Positions 8,195 to 15,447 are shown, counted from the first letter of the stretch. The stretch is 64,000 nt of DNA from an uncultured Lachnospiraceae bacterium (GCA_902801415.1 CADCIK010000001.1:118297-182296), one strand, 5' to 3'. The notes: generated by a model from the letters alone, not told the origin. Program-made: numbers and translations.

Positions 8195-8511
8195 TCATTC
8201 CCCCCTAATATCATATCCCTCTTTCTGCATCCGCATTTGTGTGCGCCACAGCGCATTCTCTCTTTTCCGTTCCCCCTCTTCGAGAAGCTGCGTTGCTGAA
8301 AATAAAAAGTCCTTATCATTGACAATTTTCGGATCGTCTCTTATTTGTTTTAACGCGTCCCCGAGTCTCCGCCCGTGTGCCAGGAGCGGCGCGGCAAACG
8401 GCGGGTAGATACAAAATTCTCTATATATTCTCTATATATGATGTATTCGTGATGCGTCTCCTCAAATAGCCGTTTCTCCACTGTCCTCGGTGTCGGTTTC
8501 CTTTTCCCCAT
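8195..8511 (-). pseudogene. Small phage gene split by a one-base frameshift
   Basis: ATG at 8511 has an excellent ribosome site (GGGGGTGATAG) and encodes MGKRKPTPRTVEKRLFEE and so on up to about residue 32 (ENF). It then runs out of frame and stops at about 8350. In the -1 frame an evidently real protein continues (PPFAAPLLAHGRRLGDAL to MQKEGYDIRGE) and ends at 8195, one base before the next gene's ATG. Adding one T to the TTTT run (A run at 8413-8416 on the plus strand) joins them into a 105-residue protein. Either a homopolymer deletion or a sequencing error is likely. Function unknown. Confidence 0.65.
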
Positions 8512-8570
8512 CTATCACCCCCAATCGTATCAACTTATTCTTGTCTAACGTATGTTTGTTATGATATAAT

Positions 8571-8599
8571 ATTATACCCATTTTCACATAAAGTTTCAA
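8571..8599 (-). promoter_or_regulatory. Promoter of the 8511-7630 gene pair
   Basis: Minus strand: -35 TTGAAA (8594-8599), 17-base spacer, -10 TATAAT (8571-8576), about 60 bases before the start at 8511. It lies just downstream of the terminator that ends the early operon, so these two genes are an independent unit. Confidence 0.8.
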
Positions 8600-8613
8600 G
8601 GTTCCGGAAAAAT

Positions 8614-8644
8614 AAAAAAAGAGGATCCCCCGGAAGGGATCCTC
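8614..8644 (-). terminator. Terminator of the early operon
   Basis: Minus-strand hairpin GAGGATCCC / GGGATCCTC with loop TTCCGG, followed by seven U. It lies directly after the ArpU-like gene. Confidence 0.88.
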
Positions 8645-8652
8645 CGTTATTT

Positions 8653-9102
8653 TCATGCAATCGCTCTCTTTTCTGTTCCTTCTTGATATTTCTTTATCAA
8701 TCTTGATATTTCCCTCTGCATGATCTTATATGCACAGTCGTATGACTTATTGCACATCTCCGCGGCCTGCCGGCGTGTCATCCCCTGTACATACACCAGC
8801 AGCAGGAGCTTTTTCGCATCCTTGTTTTCACACCCTTCCAGGATCACCAGGACGGCCTGCACTGCCATTTCTCTGCGATCCACGGCGGCCTTCCTGCACT
8901 TTATCAGGTCTTCAACGCGAGCATAATATGTAGACAGATCCCTTTTCGATCCCCCGCCCCCGCCCGGGGCGAAGCTAAGGGAGGGAGAGCCGGCACAAAA
9001 ACCAGCTCTGACCTGCTCAATTTCTTGATCGATGTCCCGAATCACTGCCCTATATTTTCCCGGCGCCTCAATGATGCGGCATATATCTCTTGCAGCTCTC
9101 AT
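8653..9102 (-). CDS. ArpU/RinA-like phage transcriptional regulator with sigma region 4-like HTH
   Basis: 149 residues. The C-terminal third reads LVYVQGMTRRQAAEMCNKSY and on to YKIMQREISRLIKKY, a helix-turn-helix like those of sigma-70 region 4 and of late activators (ArpU, RinA, LtrC groups). The N-terminus is helical with a Gly-rich stretch. As the last gene of the early operon it is well placed to switch on the late promoter at 41.8 kb. It overlaps the preceding gene by 35 bases. The specific family is not certain; regulator of late transcription is an inference from position and HTH. Confidence 0.72.
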   Translation of the reverse strand: MRAARDICRIIEAPGKYRAVIRDIDQEIEQVRAGFCAGSPSLSFAPGGGGGSKRDLSTYYARVEDLIKCRKAAVDRREMAVQAVLVILEGCENKDAKKLLLLVYVQGMTRRQAAEMCNKSYDCAYKIMQREISRLIKKYQEGTEKRAIA

Positions 9103-9334
9103 ACACTACCTCCACACTAAAATCATCGTCAATCTCTTCGAGCCTGTCCCAGTATTTGTCGGCTCTGTTTTTCTCCGTCTCTCTTTCCGGCTCTTCTTCC
9201 ACTGCCTGCCAGTCTCCATCCGCGCCCTCCGCGCAAACAAAGGATATTCTCTTTCCGCCCGCCGCCTCATTGACCTTTTTCGCCGCCGCGAGCACCTCAC
9301 CAACCAGTCTGCGATTAACTGCTGTATTCTGCAT
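9068..9334 (-). CDS. Hypothetical phage protein, 88 aa
   Basis: Starts MQNTAVNRRLVGEVLAAAKK with AAAGGAGAAAGAA upstream. Short, acidic C-terminal half (EEEPERETEKNRADKYWDRL), probably helical. Its 3' end overlaps the ArpU-like gene. I do not recognise it. A structured RNA element lies about 75 bases upstream. Confidence 0.7.
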   Translation of the reverse strand: MQNTAVNRRLVGEVLAAAKKVNEAAGGKRISFVCAEGADGDWQAVEEEPERETEKNRADKYWDRLEEIDDDFSVEVVYESCKRYMPHH

Positions 9335-9407
9335 CTTTCTTTCTCCTTTCTTATTCTTTAAAAAATATAGATGCTGTTGTTCCGTGCCCGTGCCTCATGC
9401 CCTTGAA

Positions 9408-9480
9408 AGGACCGGCGGGGAGTTGCACCCCGCCCCGTTGCCGGGAGAAGATCTTCCGGGCGGGCTGTTTTATCGGTCCT
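9408..9480 (-). ncRNA. Repeated structured RNA element, copy A (divergent)
   Basis: Minus-strand RNA: outer helix AGGACCG with CGGTCCT, inner hairpin CCCG-GCAA-CGGG, and a second hairpin GGCGGGG / CCCCGCC with loop TGCAACT, plus an extra inserted segment. The architecture and TGCAA loop match copies B, C and D. It starts six bases after the stop of the 9487-9750 gene. There is no U tract, so it is not a standard terminator. Confidence 0.55.
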
Positions 9481-9486
9481 GCTGTC

Positions 9487-9750
9487 TTATGCCATATTGT
9501 CAGTAATGATCCACAATATATCCCTCAGCGTCCTGTATGCGCCTGTATTGTGCGGGTTTGCTGCCAGTGCGTCCAGAGTCCCCAGTGCGTCCACGATGTC
9601 TCTCTGTACTTTTTCTGCGTCCTGGAGCTCTTCCGTCGCAAGTCCCGGCCTGTTCCTGGCTTCCTTGAGTGCCTCAATATACAGCCATTCGGCCGCTGTG
9701 TCTCTGTCCATCCCCGTGGTATATACTTCTTTTTCGTTGATCAGTTTCAT
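9487..9750 (-). CDS. Hypothetical phage protein, 87 aa
   Basis: MKLINEKEVYTTGMDRDTAA to TLRDILWIITDNMA; ATG at 9750 has AGGAGAGAGA just upstream, better than the GTG/ATG options further 5'. Predicted mostly helical and acidic. It lies 14 bases after the stop of the previous gene. No family recognised. Confidence 0.7.
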   Translation of the reverse strand: MKLINEKEVYTTGMDRDTAAEWLYIEALKEARNRPGLATEELQDAEKVQRDIVDALGTLDALAANPHNTGAYRTLRDILWIITDNMA

Positions 9751-9764
9751 TCTCTCTCCTTTTC

Positions 9765-10097
9765 TCATCCGTTGATAATCTCGTCAAAATCATCCATCAT
9801 CGCTGTGACGGCAAACTTTATCTTTTCGCCGTCCTGTCCTTTAACAATCGCCGCTGTCGTTGCGGCATAAGAGATGATCCATGCCATAAGGTCCGAGATA
9901 TACTCTGCGGCGCGCGGTGTCATTCCGGTGTCCTGTGCCGTCTCCAGAACCTCTGCGGCCGCGTTGACCGCTTTGGTCATTTTTCCGACCGTGTGGATAG
10001 GCAGGTCGATCTTGACTTCCGGCGTCCTGTCCTCGCGCTCTCCAATCTTTGTGATTGTTCCGTTTTTGTCTGTTTTGTAAATGTACATTTTTCTCAT
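9765..10097 (-). CDS. Hypothetical phage protein, 110 aa
   Basis: MRKMYIYKTDKNGTITKIGE to DDFDEIING. A short beta-rich N-terminus is followed by helices with many Ala residues. GGGAGA lies 10 bases before the ATG. It sits between rusA and the 87-aa gene in the early operon. No family recognised. Confidence 0.72.
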   Translation of the reverse strand: MRKMYIYKTDKNGTITKIGEREDRTPEVKIDLPIHTVGKMTKAVNAAAEVLETAQDTGMTPRAAEYISDLMAWIISYAATTAAIVKGQDGEKIKFAVTAMMDDFDEIING

Positions 10098-10125
10098 TTT
10101 TAAAATCTCCCTTCATTATTAATAA

Positions 10126-10530
10126 TTATTCCGACATATCTGTGATTGTGATCTCGACGCCGCCGTGGTCCGCCCACACCTTTTTGGCGACAATGGCGAC
10201 GATTGACTTATCGTCATCCCACGCCACGCCGTTGAGCCCGTCAAGCAGCTTCAGCTGGTTATCCAGGTCCGGCTTCCGGTCTGCGTACGTTCCGCGGGCT
10301 TCGTCTCTCTGTTTCTTGCTCCATGACTTGGGCATCGGATGATATGATACATATCTAACCATCACCGGAACCCCGCAGAAACTTTCACCGCCCTGTCTGA
10401 TAAAGGCCTGTCTTATCTCGCTTTCCCGCTGTTTCGTGGCGGCCGGACTATATACGTGGCCGTTTTTTGTCATCCGCGGCCTTCCTTTTCCCCGCGGCTT
10501 TCCGTCAACATAAAAGGAAAAACTCTTCAT
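10126..10530 (-). CDS. rusA: RusA-family Holliday junction resolvase
   Basis: 134 residues with the RusA layout: N-terminal GKPRGKGRPRMTKNGHVYSP, then the conserved KPDLDNQLKLLDGLNG and AWDDDKSIV segments whose aspartates form the metal site. It would cut four-way junctions during phage recombination or replication, before packaging. Length is normal (about 120-140). Its start overlaps the stop of the upstream 77-aa gene by four bases (ATGA), so they are coupled. Confidence 0.9.
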   Translation of the reverse strand: MKSFSFYVDGKPRGKGRPRMTKNGHVYSPAATKQRESEIRQAFIRQGGESFCGVPVMVRYVSYHPMPKSWSKKQRDEARGTYADRKPDLDNQLKLLDGLNGVAWDDDKSIVAIVAKKVWADHGGVEITITDMSE

Positions 10531-10760
10531 GCAGCTCCCATCCTTTCCGCTGTCGCCTGTGCCAGTTCGTCGGCTTCTCTCTCCGCCTCTTCATCCTCTT
10601 GTTCGCAGGCCCAAACATAATACATATCGGCCTGCTCCGAGCTCATGACTGTCAGCCAGTCTCCGTAAAAGTCCCTGGCCATTCTTTCTTCTATCTTGTC
10701 ATCCCATTCATCATCCCAGTACGTGTGTTCCATACGCCATATGTAATCATCTCTCTTCAT
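10527..10760 (-). CDS. Hypothetical acidic phage protein, 77 aa
   Basis: MKRDDYIWRMEHTYWDDEWD and onward, strongly acidic and aromatic. ATG at 10760 has AAGGAGAG upstream and overlaps the previous stop by four bases; a longer frame to 10922 would overlap that gene. No family recognised. Confidence 0.72.
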   Translation of the reverse strand: MKRDDYIWRMEHTYWDDEWDDKIEERMARDFYGDWLTVMSSEQADMYYVWACEQEDEEAEREADELAQATAERMGAA

Positions 10761-11185
10761 ATTTTTCCGCTCTCCTTTCTTGTTTTTGCGTCCCATGTTG
10801 CCGCCAGCTGCGGCAGCAGGTATCTTGTCTCTGCGAGGTAATCCAACTCCGCCTGCGTCTTGTGCTTGTACCGTCCACACGGGATCCTGCGGGCTTCGAT
10901 GATCTCCAATCCCTCCGCACACAGCGCCCGGATGCCATCAGCTCCGAGGTCCCTGTATTTCGGTTCTTTTGCGATCTTCGCTACGGGTTCCAGCTTGTAC
11001 AGAACCCGCCAGCAGAGTTCCTTGATCCTGGGGTCTGTCGCCTTGATGTACAGATATACAAGCTCCTGGCGGATAATGTGGTCCCATGCGTCCCGCATGT
11101 TATTGTCCGCGCCGTCATATACCGCTTTTTTGTCCTGCATCCGGGCAATCACTTCCGCGCCCGGTATCAACTTTAAATCGCGCAT
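10757..11185 (-). CDS. Hypothetical phage protein, 142 aa
   Basis: MRDLKLIPGAEVIARMQDKK with GAAAGGAGAAAG upstream. Largely helical, with no membrane segment or clear motif. It follows the helicase-like gene, separated by structured RNA copy B, and is translationally coupled to the 77-aa gene. A role in replication is only suggested by position. Confidence 0.72.
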   Translation of the reverse strand: MRDLKLIPGAEVIARMQDKKAVYDGADNNMRDAWDHIIRQELVYLYIKATDPRIKELCWRVLYKLEPVAKIAKEPKYRDLGADGIRALCAEGLEIIEARRIPCGRYKHKTQAELDYLAETRYLLPQLAATWDAKTRKESGKI

Positions 11186-11244
11186 ATTTCTTTCTCCTTT
11201 CGTTTGTGTTTTCTATTCCTGTTGTCCGTGAGTCGTGTTTTAGT

Positions 11245-11292
11245 ACCGCCCGGGGGCTTTGCACCCCCGGCGCCCGCTTTGACGGGGACGGT
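11245..11292 (-). ncRNA. Repeated structured RNA element, copy B
   Basis: Begins two bases after the helicase stop codon. Minus-strand RNA: outer helix ACCGTCC with GGGCGGT (one G-U), hairpin CCCG-TCAAAG-CGGG, hairpin CCGGGGG / CCCCCGG with loop TGCAAAG. No U tract follows. Confidence 0.72.
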
Positions 11293-11294
11293 TC

Positions 11295-12368
11295 TCATAC
11301 AAATGGCAGTGTGTTAAAATCTTCGTCCTGTTCTGCCAGCCACTTGCTGTCGTTTAATCGGTCTCTCCATGGGTATTTTTCATCGGCAATATCGGCCTTG
11401 TCTGTCCATATTCGTGAGCTCTGTGCGTCGTAGTAAGTTCTGATCCCCCGCGTTTGAAGGATCCCGCGGTTCCCGCGGTTTTTCCAGATCTTCACTTTGC
11501 GGCTGTATTCCAGTGACGGGTCCCCGGGCTGTTCTTCCGGCTTCTTCGGGTTCCCGTTAATCTCGATATCGGAGTATCTGTTGTATTCGATGATGTAACC
11601 GGCGCTGTTTGATATTGAGCTGCTTCCTAAGATGTTTTCCGGGCCTGTGGACTCTATGCCCTGCACCGACTTGCGGTAATGCGCTACCAGGATCACCCAG
11701 ACGTTGTATGTTTTCGCAAACTCCTCTGCCCATGATCCTATAAAGGTTTGTCTTTCGAGTTCTGACTGTGTCCGCAGTTCTTTGCTTCCTGCAATGTCGG
11801 CCGTAAGTTTCATGACGTTGTCAATCAGAAAAATCTGTGCGCCGGCCTCTGCGTATGCTTCCGCTTCACTGCGTATGTGTGTCCATTTTTCACGCTGCGG
11901 CAGCAGTTTTCCCTGTGCGTCTCTCGTATCAAGCCATATCAATTGCATATCTACCGCCTGGCGTATGGCTGCGTCTGTGCTGTCTGGTATTGCATATTGT
12001 CCGGACGGCATCTTTGTCATGTAGCTCCCGGCCAGCTGCTGGAAGACGTAAAATTTAAATTCGCCCGCCTGCTGTTCGCCGGAATAAACAACCGCCACCT
12101 TGTCAGGATCATCGCTGATTGCTTTTGCGATTATCTGTGACGACAATGTGCTTTTTCCGGTGTGAGTGGGGCCGCATACGATTGTTACATCTCCGCGCCC
12201 GATCCCCTTTTTGCCGTCTTTTCCAGCTCCGAGCAGTCTATCTACTGCGCTGATCCCTGTCGGTATCCGTTCGATGCTGCCAGGGTTCAACACCGCCGCG
12301 TTCGTGACTTTTGTGTCCGGCCTCTGCTTCGTCTTTTCCTTGATCAATGCCCTCAGTTTCTCTTTCAT
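11295..12368 (-). CDS. DnaB/RecA-like replicative helicase or helicase loader ATPase
   Basis: 357 residues with a RecA-fold ATPase core: Walker A GPTHTGKST, Walker B AQIFLIDNV, and a sensor-like VILVAHYRK, as in DnaB C-terminal domains and AAA_25/RadA-like proteins. There is no DnaB N-terminal collar, only about 40 residues before the core. Being adjacent to the replisome organizer and in the early operon points to replication initiation or fork movement. It could be a DnaB-like helicase or a RepA/KaiC-type ATPase; the sequence does not decide. Confidence 0.82.
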   Translation of the reverse strand: MKEKLRALIKEKTKQRPDTKVTNAAVLNPGSIERIPTGISAVDRLLGAGKDGKKGIGRGDVTIVCGPTHTGKSTLSSQIIAKAISDDPDKVAVVYSGEQQAGEFKFYVFQQLAGSYMTKMPSGQYAIPDSTDAAIRQAVDMQLIWLDTRDAQGKLLPQREKWTHIRSEAEAYAEAGAQIFLIDNVMKLTADIAGSKELRTQSELERQTFIGSWAEEFAKTYNVWVILVAHYRKSVQGIESTGPENILGSSSISNSAGYIIEYNRYSDIEINGNPKKPEEQPGDPSLEYSRKVKIWKNRGNRGILQTRGIRTYYDAQSSRIWTDKADIADEKYPWRDRLNDSKWLAEQDEDFNTLPFV

Positions 12369-12413
12369 ACGTTTCTCCTTTCGCTTTCTCTCTTTATTGC
12401 CATTGTTGGCAAT

Positions 12414-12460
12414 GCCGCCCGGAGGCCTTGCACCTCCGGCGCCCGCTTGTCGGGGACGGC
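12414..12460 (-). ncRNA. Repeated structured RNA element, copy C
   Basis: Begins four bases after the replisome-organizer stop. Outer helix GCCGTCC with GGGCGGC, hairpin CCCG-ACAAG-CGGG, hairpin CCGGAGG / CCTCCGG with loop TGCAAGG. The A-U pair in the last stem replaces the G-C pair of copies B and D, a compensatory change. Confidence 0.75.
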
Positions 12461-12464
12461 TCCA

Positions 12465-13343
12465 TCATCCGAATAATGTTTTCTCAATCGCGGCCTGAAG
12501 CTCCGGCACGTATGCCGCTTTCTTGCTGTCCCAGTTTTCTTTGGTAAGATCATCTCCGTAAATCGCGCTATCAACCATTTGATCAGTGATCATAATGGGC
12601 GCCTGCGGTTTCTGTGTTGCCTGTTTTGTCGCCGGTGTCTCGCCGTTCATTCGCGCCCAGTTTCGTATTGTCGCCAGGTGGTTTTTGTAACTCCTGCCCG
12701 TCGACTCCATATACCCGGAAAGGTTTTCAATCCGTTTCTGATAATCGTTCGGGAACTCAGCTTTCAGCTTTTCCAGCTCCTCATCGCTCAATAATACGTT
12801 GTTGTACTCTCCGTATCTGTGACGGACTGGAGCGGGCTTTTTCTTCTTCTTTTCCGGCTTCGCTTCTTCGCTCTCTTCCGGCTGTTCCTGCGTCGTCTCA
12901 ATCGGCGCCGTCGCTTCTGCGGCTTCATTCGTCTCTGCCTGGCGGTTTGCGCGCTTTTCGATCGCTTCTTTTGTCCACGCCCTCGTATATTCGCCTGTCA
13001 TCAAAAACTCGATCCCGCACTCTGTGACCTCGATAAGTCTGTACTTTTCACAAATCTCGACCGCGCTTTCGATAATTTTGAGTTCCGCTTGCCATCGATC
13101 CAGAGCGACTTTTTTGAGCGGCAGAAGACCGAGTATTATTGCAAGTTCCTCTGCCATTGGAACATCGCCTTCAAGTTGGAGCGTTCCGCCCGTCGCGAGG
13201 CTCTTGCACCAAAGCTGCAGGTAGATCCTGAAAATTGTGTCTCCCGCGCTTGTCGCCAGCAGCTGCTGGATGTTCTTGGCCTCAAAAAAGTCCTTGGACA
13301 TCTGCACGTAATAAATCTTTTTCTTCTGTTCTTCCCTTGTCAT
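12465..13343 (-). CDS. Phage replisome organizer
   Basis: 292 residues. The N-terminal domain (YYVQMSKDFFEAKNIQQLLA and FRIYLQLWCKSLATGGTLQL) matches phage replisome organizer N-terminal winged-helix domains that bind the phage origin. A Glu/Lys/Pro-rich linker (about 150-190) leads to a C-terminal RYGEYNNVLLSDEELEKLKA segment of the DnaD-like/DUF type common in Firmicute phages. ATG at 13343 follows AAAGGAAG; the longer frame to 13421 has no site. It probably recruits the helicase encoded immediately downstream. Origin repeats were not identified inside the gene. Confidence 0.87.
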   Translation of the reverse strand: MTREEQKKKIYYVQMSKDFFEAKNIQQLLATSAGDTIFRIYLQLWCKSLATGGTLQLEGDVPMAEELAIILGLLPLKKVALDRWQAELKIIESAVEICEKYRLIEVTECGIEFLMTGEYTRAWTKEAIEKRANRQAETNEAAEATAPIETTQEQPEESEEAKPEKKKKKPAPVRHRYGEYNNVLLSDEELEKLKAEFPNDYQKRIENLSGYMESTGRSYKNHLATIRNWARMNGETPATKQATQKPQAPIMITDQMVDSAIYGDDLTKENWDSKKAAYVPELQAAIEKTLFG

Positions 13344-13400
13344 TTTTTTCTTCCTTTCTATATATTTTTTCGTTCTTTCTGTCCGTGTCTCTCGTCTGAT

Positions 13401-13448
13401 GCCGTCCCGGGGGCTTTGCACCCCCGGAGCCCGCTTGTCGGGGACGGC
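13401..13448 (-). ncRNA. Repeated structured RNA element, copy D
   Basis: Begins six bases after the stop of the 13455-13829 gene. The outer helix is perfectly Watson-Crick here (GCCGTCC with GGACGGC), against a G-U at the same place in B and C. Hairpins: CCCG-ACAAG-CGGG, and CCGGGGG / CCCCCGG with loop TGCAAAG. Confidence 0.77.
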
Positions 13449-13454
13449 TGTGTT

Positions 13455-13829
13455 TTACAGATCCTCATCTATCAGATCTTCGATCTCGATCGCGTCGTGA
13501 ATGTAGTCTGCCAACTGCCATACGGCGTGCACGAAGTCGTCGTTTTTCGGTGTAAAATAACGTCCCGCGAACTCGGTCAGATCTTCTGTCTCTTCGCAGT
13601 CGCTTATATCCATGTCTGCGCAAAAACTTTCTTCGTATCCGTCCGGACCTTTTACGTCTGCATACAGTCCCATCATGTCGTTGTCCGGCTCGTAGTCAAT
13701 GCTGACGTCGTATACTGCCCCATTGCTGGTCTGTACCGTCATCGGGTCCCAAAAATCGTCGCCCTGGCTGGCGAACTTTTCTACCAATGCATCGTCGAAT
13801 TCCTTAATGGTAACGTTCTCGTTCCTCAT
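13455..13829 (-). CDS. Hypothetical acidic phage protein, 124 aa
   Basis: MRNENVTIKEFDDALVEKFA to IEDLIDEDL, with CAGGAAAGGAGAAAG upstream of ATG 13829. Very acidic (many Asp/Glu), a composition seen in DNA mimics and in many early phage proteins, so no function is claimed. It precedes structured RNA copy D and the replisome organizer. Confidence 0.72.
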   Translation of the reverse strand: MRNENVTIKEFDDALVEKFASQGDDFWDPMTVQTSNGAVYDVSIDYEPDNDMMGLYADVKGPDGYEESFCADMDISDCEETEDLTEFAGRYFTPKNDDFVHAVWQLADYIHDAIEIEDLIDEDL

Positions 13830-13854
13830 AGCTCTTTCTCCTTTCCTGTGTGAA

Positions 13855-14115
13855 TTAAAGTGCCTGCGCGGTTTTGCCGGGTCTGATATAGGTCCTGCCG
13901 CAGTACTGCGTCGATGACCATGACGGCGTTTCGTAATACAGCTCTCCGTATCTCTTCCCGCCGGCTTCTTCGACCTCCCAATCTTCCGGCTTGCTTTTCC
14001 GGCTGACATATCCGCGTGTCAGCGTGTGGTCATAGGGCTCCCAGCCCATTTCCGCGGCCTCTGCCGCGTTCTCCGGGATCATCATGTCCTTGCCAAAATA
14101 CTGTGTTCTTCTCAT
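13855..14115 (-). CDS. Hypothetical phage protein, 86 aa
   Basis: MRRTQYFGKDMMIPENAAEA to RTYIRPGKTAQAL; AAAGGAG lies 8 bases before ATG 14115. Aromatic-rich and without a recognised family. The 3' end is 25 bases before the next gene. Confidence 0.68.
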   Translation of the reverse strand: MRRTQYFGKDMMIPENAAEAAEMGWEPYDHTLTRGYVSRKSKPEDWEVEEAGGKRYGELYYETPSWSSTQYCGRTYIRPGKTAQAL

Positions 14116-14138
14116 TGTTTTTTCTCCTTTTCTGTTGT

Positions 14139-14157
14139 GCCCGGTTCTTTGCCGGGC
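14139..14157 (-). other. Intergenic hairpin with CAAAGAA loop
   Basis: Minus strand GCCCGG-CAAAGAA-CCGGGC, about 20 bases before the start of the 86-aa gene. It resembles the first hairpin of the A-D elements but has no second hairpin; possibly a reduced relative. Confidence 0.45.
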
Positions 14158-14272
14158 GGTTCGTTTGTTGTTGCGGTCATTATGCACCAAATATTTTTTT
14201 CATGTTTTTTCTGTATTTCGTTTTGGCGGTTTTCGCGCTGTTTTTGCCGAGTTTAGAAATATTTAATAATTC

Positions 14273-14635
14273 TCACACCGCGCACCCGTCGTAGAGCTCT
14301 TCGAAGCGTTCGATCCTCTGATTGTCTCCATAGGTCCCGGCGATCTCTTTTTCGCGGTCCAAGAACTCACATCCATCTATCAGGACCCTCTCCATAATTG
14401 TTCCGGTCACGACTATGTCAACAAACGCACCAATGTGTGCTTCATCCGCGTATCCGTGCAGTATCACCGGGCAGCGCCAGCTAACAAACGGACCGTATTT
14501 TTCAAATGTGATGGACCTATACACCACCGTTACACTGGCATTTATCCCCGCCTTTTTGAGCTTGTCTTTGCCCCATGTCCTAACTTCGTTCTCGACAATG
14601 TTTTTAAGCATTTTCTTGTAAATCCTTGCATCCAT
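14273..14635 (-). CDS. Hypothetical phage protein, 120 aa; first gene of the early operon
   Basis: MDARIYKKMLKNIVENEVRT with GAGGAGATCAAGAAG upstream of ATG 14635. Basic N-terminus, then beta-rich ASVTVVYRSITFEKYGPFVS and VDIVVTGTIMERVLIDGCEF. No family recognised. It follows a leader of about 600 bases with a terminator, so its expression probably requires read-through of that terminator. Confidence 0.7.
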   Translation of the reverse strand: MDARIYKKMLKNIVENEVRTWGKDKLKKAGINASVTVVYRSITFEKYGPFVSWRCPVILHGYADEAHIGAFVDIVVTGTIMERVLIDGCEFLDREKEIAGTYGDNQRIERFEELYDGCAV

Positions 14636-14839
14636 CTTCTTGATCTCCTCTCTTTTGTGTTGAGTATGCATTTTATCCTTTTATTTTTGCCGTTTTTTTC
14701 GGCTAGTGGAGCTGTCCCGGCATTGCTCCGGGCTGTGTCGCTGTTCTTCTTGATGTCCGTTCAGCTCCGACTCCATTTTTCAGAAAGGTAAAAATCCTCA
14801 TTTTTCCTCTCGCTCTCCGTTTCCGGGTCTTGGCAAGAG

Positions 14840-14862
14840 GCAGGCGCTTCGCCTGCTTTTTT
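14840..14862 (+). terminator. Plus-strand intrinsic terminator inside the early leader
   Basis: GCAGGCG-CTT-CGCCTGC followed by six T on the plus strand. No plus-strand gene lies upstream, so it either blocks antisense transcription or acts as a hairpin in the leftward leader. Confidence 0.6.
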
Positions 14863-14920
14863 CTTTTCCTCATTCTTTTGCTTTCGCTTTCTTTTCCGCC
14901 TTGTTTCGCCGTTTTGAGAT

Positions 14921-14963
14921 AAAAAAAAGGACCGGAAGTGTACTTTCGTATCACTTCCAGTCC
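14921..14963 (-). terminator. Intrinsic terminator in the early leader
   Basis: Minus-strand stem GGACTGGAAGTG / CACTTCCGGTCC (one G-U) with an 11-base loop and eight U. It lies about 300 bases after the early promoter and before any gene, as in attenuated or antiterminated operons. Confidence 0.85.
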
Positions 14964-15257
14964 CTGTTGTGGTCTGGTTTGGCGTCCGTTGTCAGATCAT
15001 CCGTACAGTCTCCGCTTCCTGCGTGCTGTCCCCGGTGTGGTCTTTCTCCTTTCGCCGTATCCTCATTTTATCCCCGGAAGATCCGGGTTTTTATCTTATC
15101 TCTTATCGGCTTTATCTATTCCTCATTTTTGTTGCTTTTCGGGATCCGGTCTCTGCCGGTCTATCCCTGCCGGGTCACATGGTTGCCCGGCTATGAAGTT
15201 TTTAAAGTGCTGTTCCGTCTGAAAAAATGTTTTTCTTTTTTCTGTTCTCTTTTCTTA

Positions 15258-15286
15258 ATTATATAGCAGGTTGATCTATTTTGCAA
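15258..15286 (-). promoter_or_regulatory. Early lytic promoter (leftward)
   Basis: Minus strand: -35 TTGCAA (15281-15286), 17-base spacer, -10 TATAAT (15258-15263). It drives the leader and early operon, divergent from the repressor. Confidence 0.85.
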
Positions 15287-15383
15287 CTACTTTTTTGAAT
15301 TTTTTTAAAAAACTTTTGAAGTTTTTTCTTCCTGCTTTTTTCTTTTTTCTCGTCTCTTTAACTGTCTATATCTTACCATATCC

Positions 15384-15406
15384 CCCTTAATAATGCATTA
15401 AATGGG
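15384..15406. promoter_or_regulatory. Candidate repressor operator
   Basis: A near-palindrome, CCC-TTAATAATGCATTAAAT-GGG, lies between the divergent early and repressor promoters. The direct repeat TATAAAC (15418-15434) is nearby. Binding by the XRE repressor is an inference. Confidence 0.35.
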
Positions 15407-15447
15407 CATAAATTAATTATAAACAATTTATAAACTTGCCGCCGGTC

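Larger units (their letters stand above)
14636..15257 (-). ncRNA. Early-operon leader RNA with tandem hairpins
   Basis: From the promoter at 15258-15286 to the first gene there are about 600 non-coding bases. Near the 5' end two GC-rich hairpins are separated by one base: GCCGGG / CCCGGC (15169-15191), then GGGAT / ATCCC enclosing CCGG / CCGG (15141-15167). A third, CCCGG / CCGGG, is at 15073-15087, and a terminator at 14921-14963. The layout resembles cis-acting put antitermination RNAs of phage HK022, but no sequence match is claimed. Tiny frames inside (24-31 codons) have poor or no ribosome sites. Confidence 0.55.

Noticed and set aside
8462-8656. 64-codon minus-strand frame overlapping the promoter at 8571-8599
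   Set aside because: It spans a terminator and a consensus promoter and overlaps the better-initiated gene starting at 8511.
14703-14954. 83-codon minus-strand frame in the early leader
   Set aside because: It starts inside the terminator hairpin at 14921-14963 and has no good ribosome site; composition is extreme in Lys and Arg.
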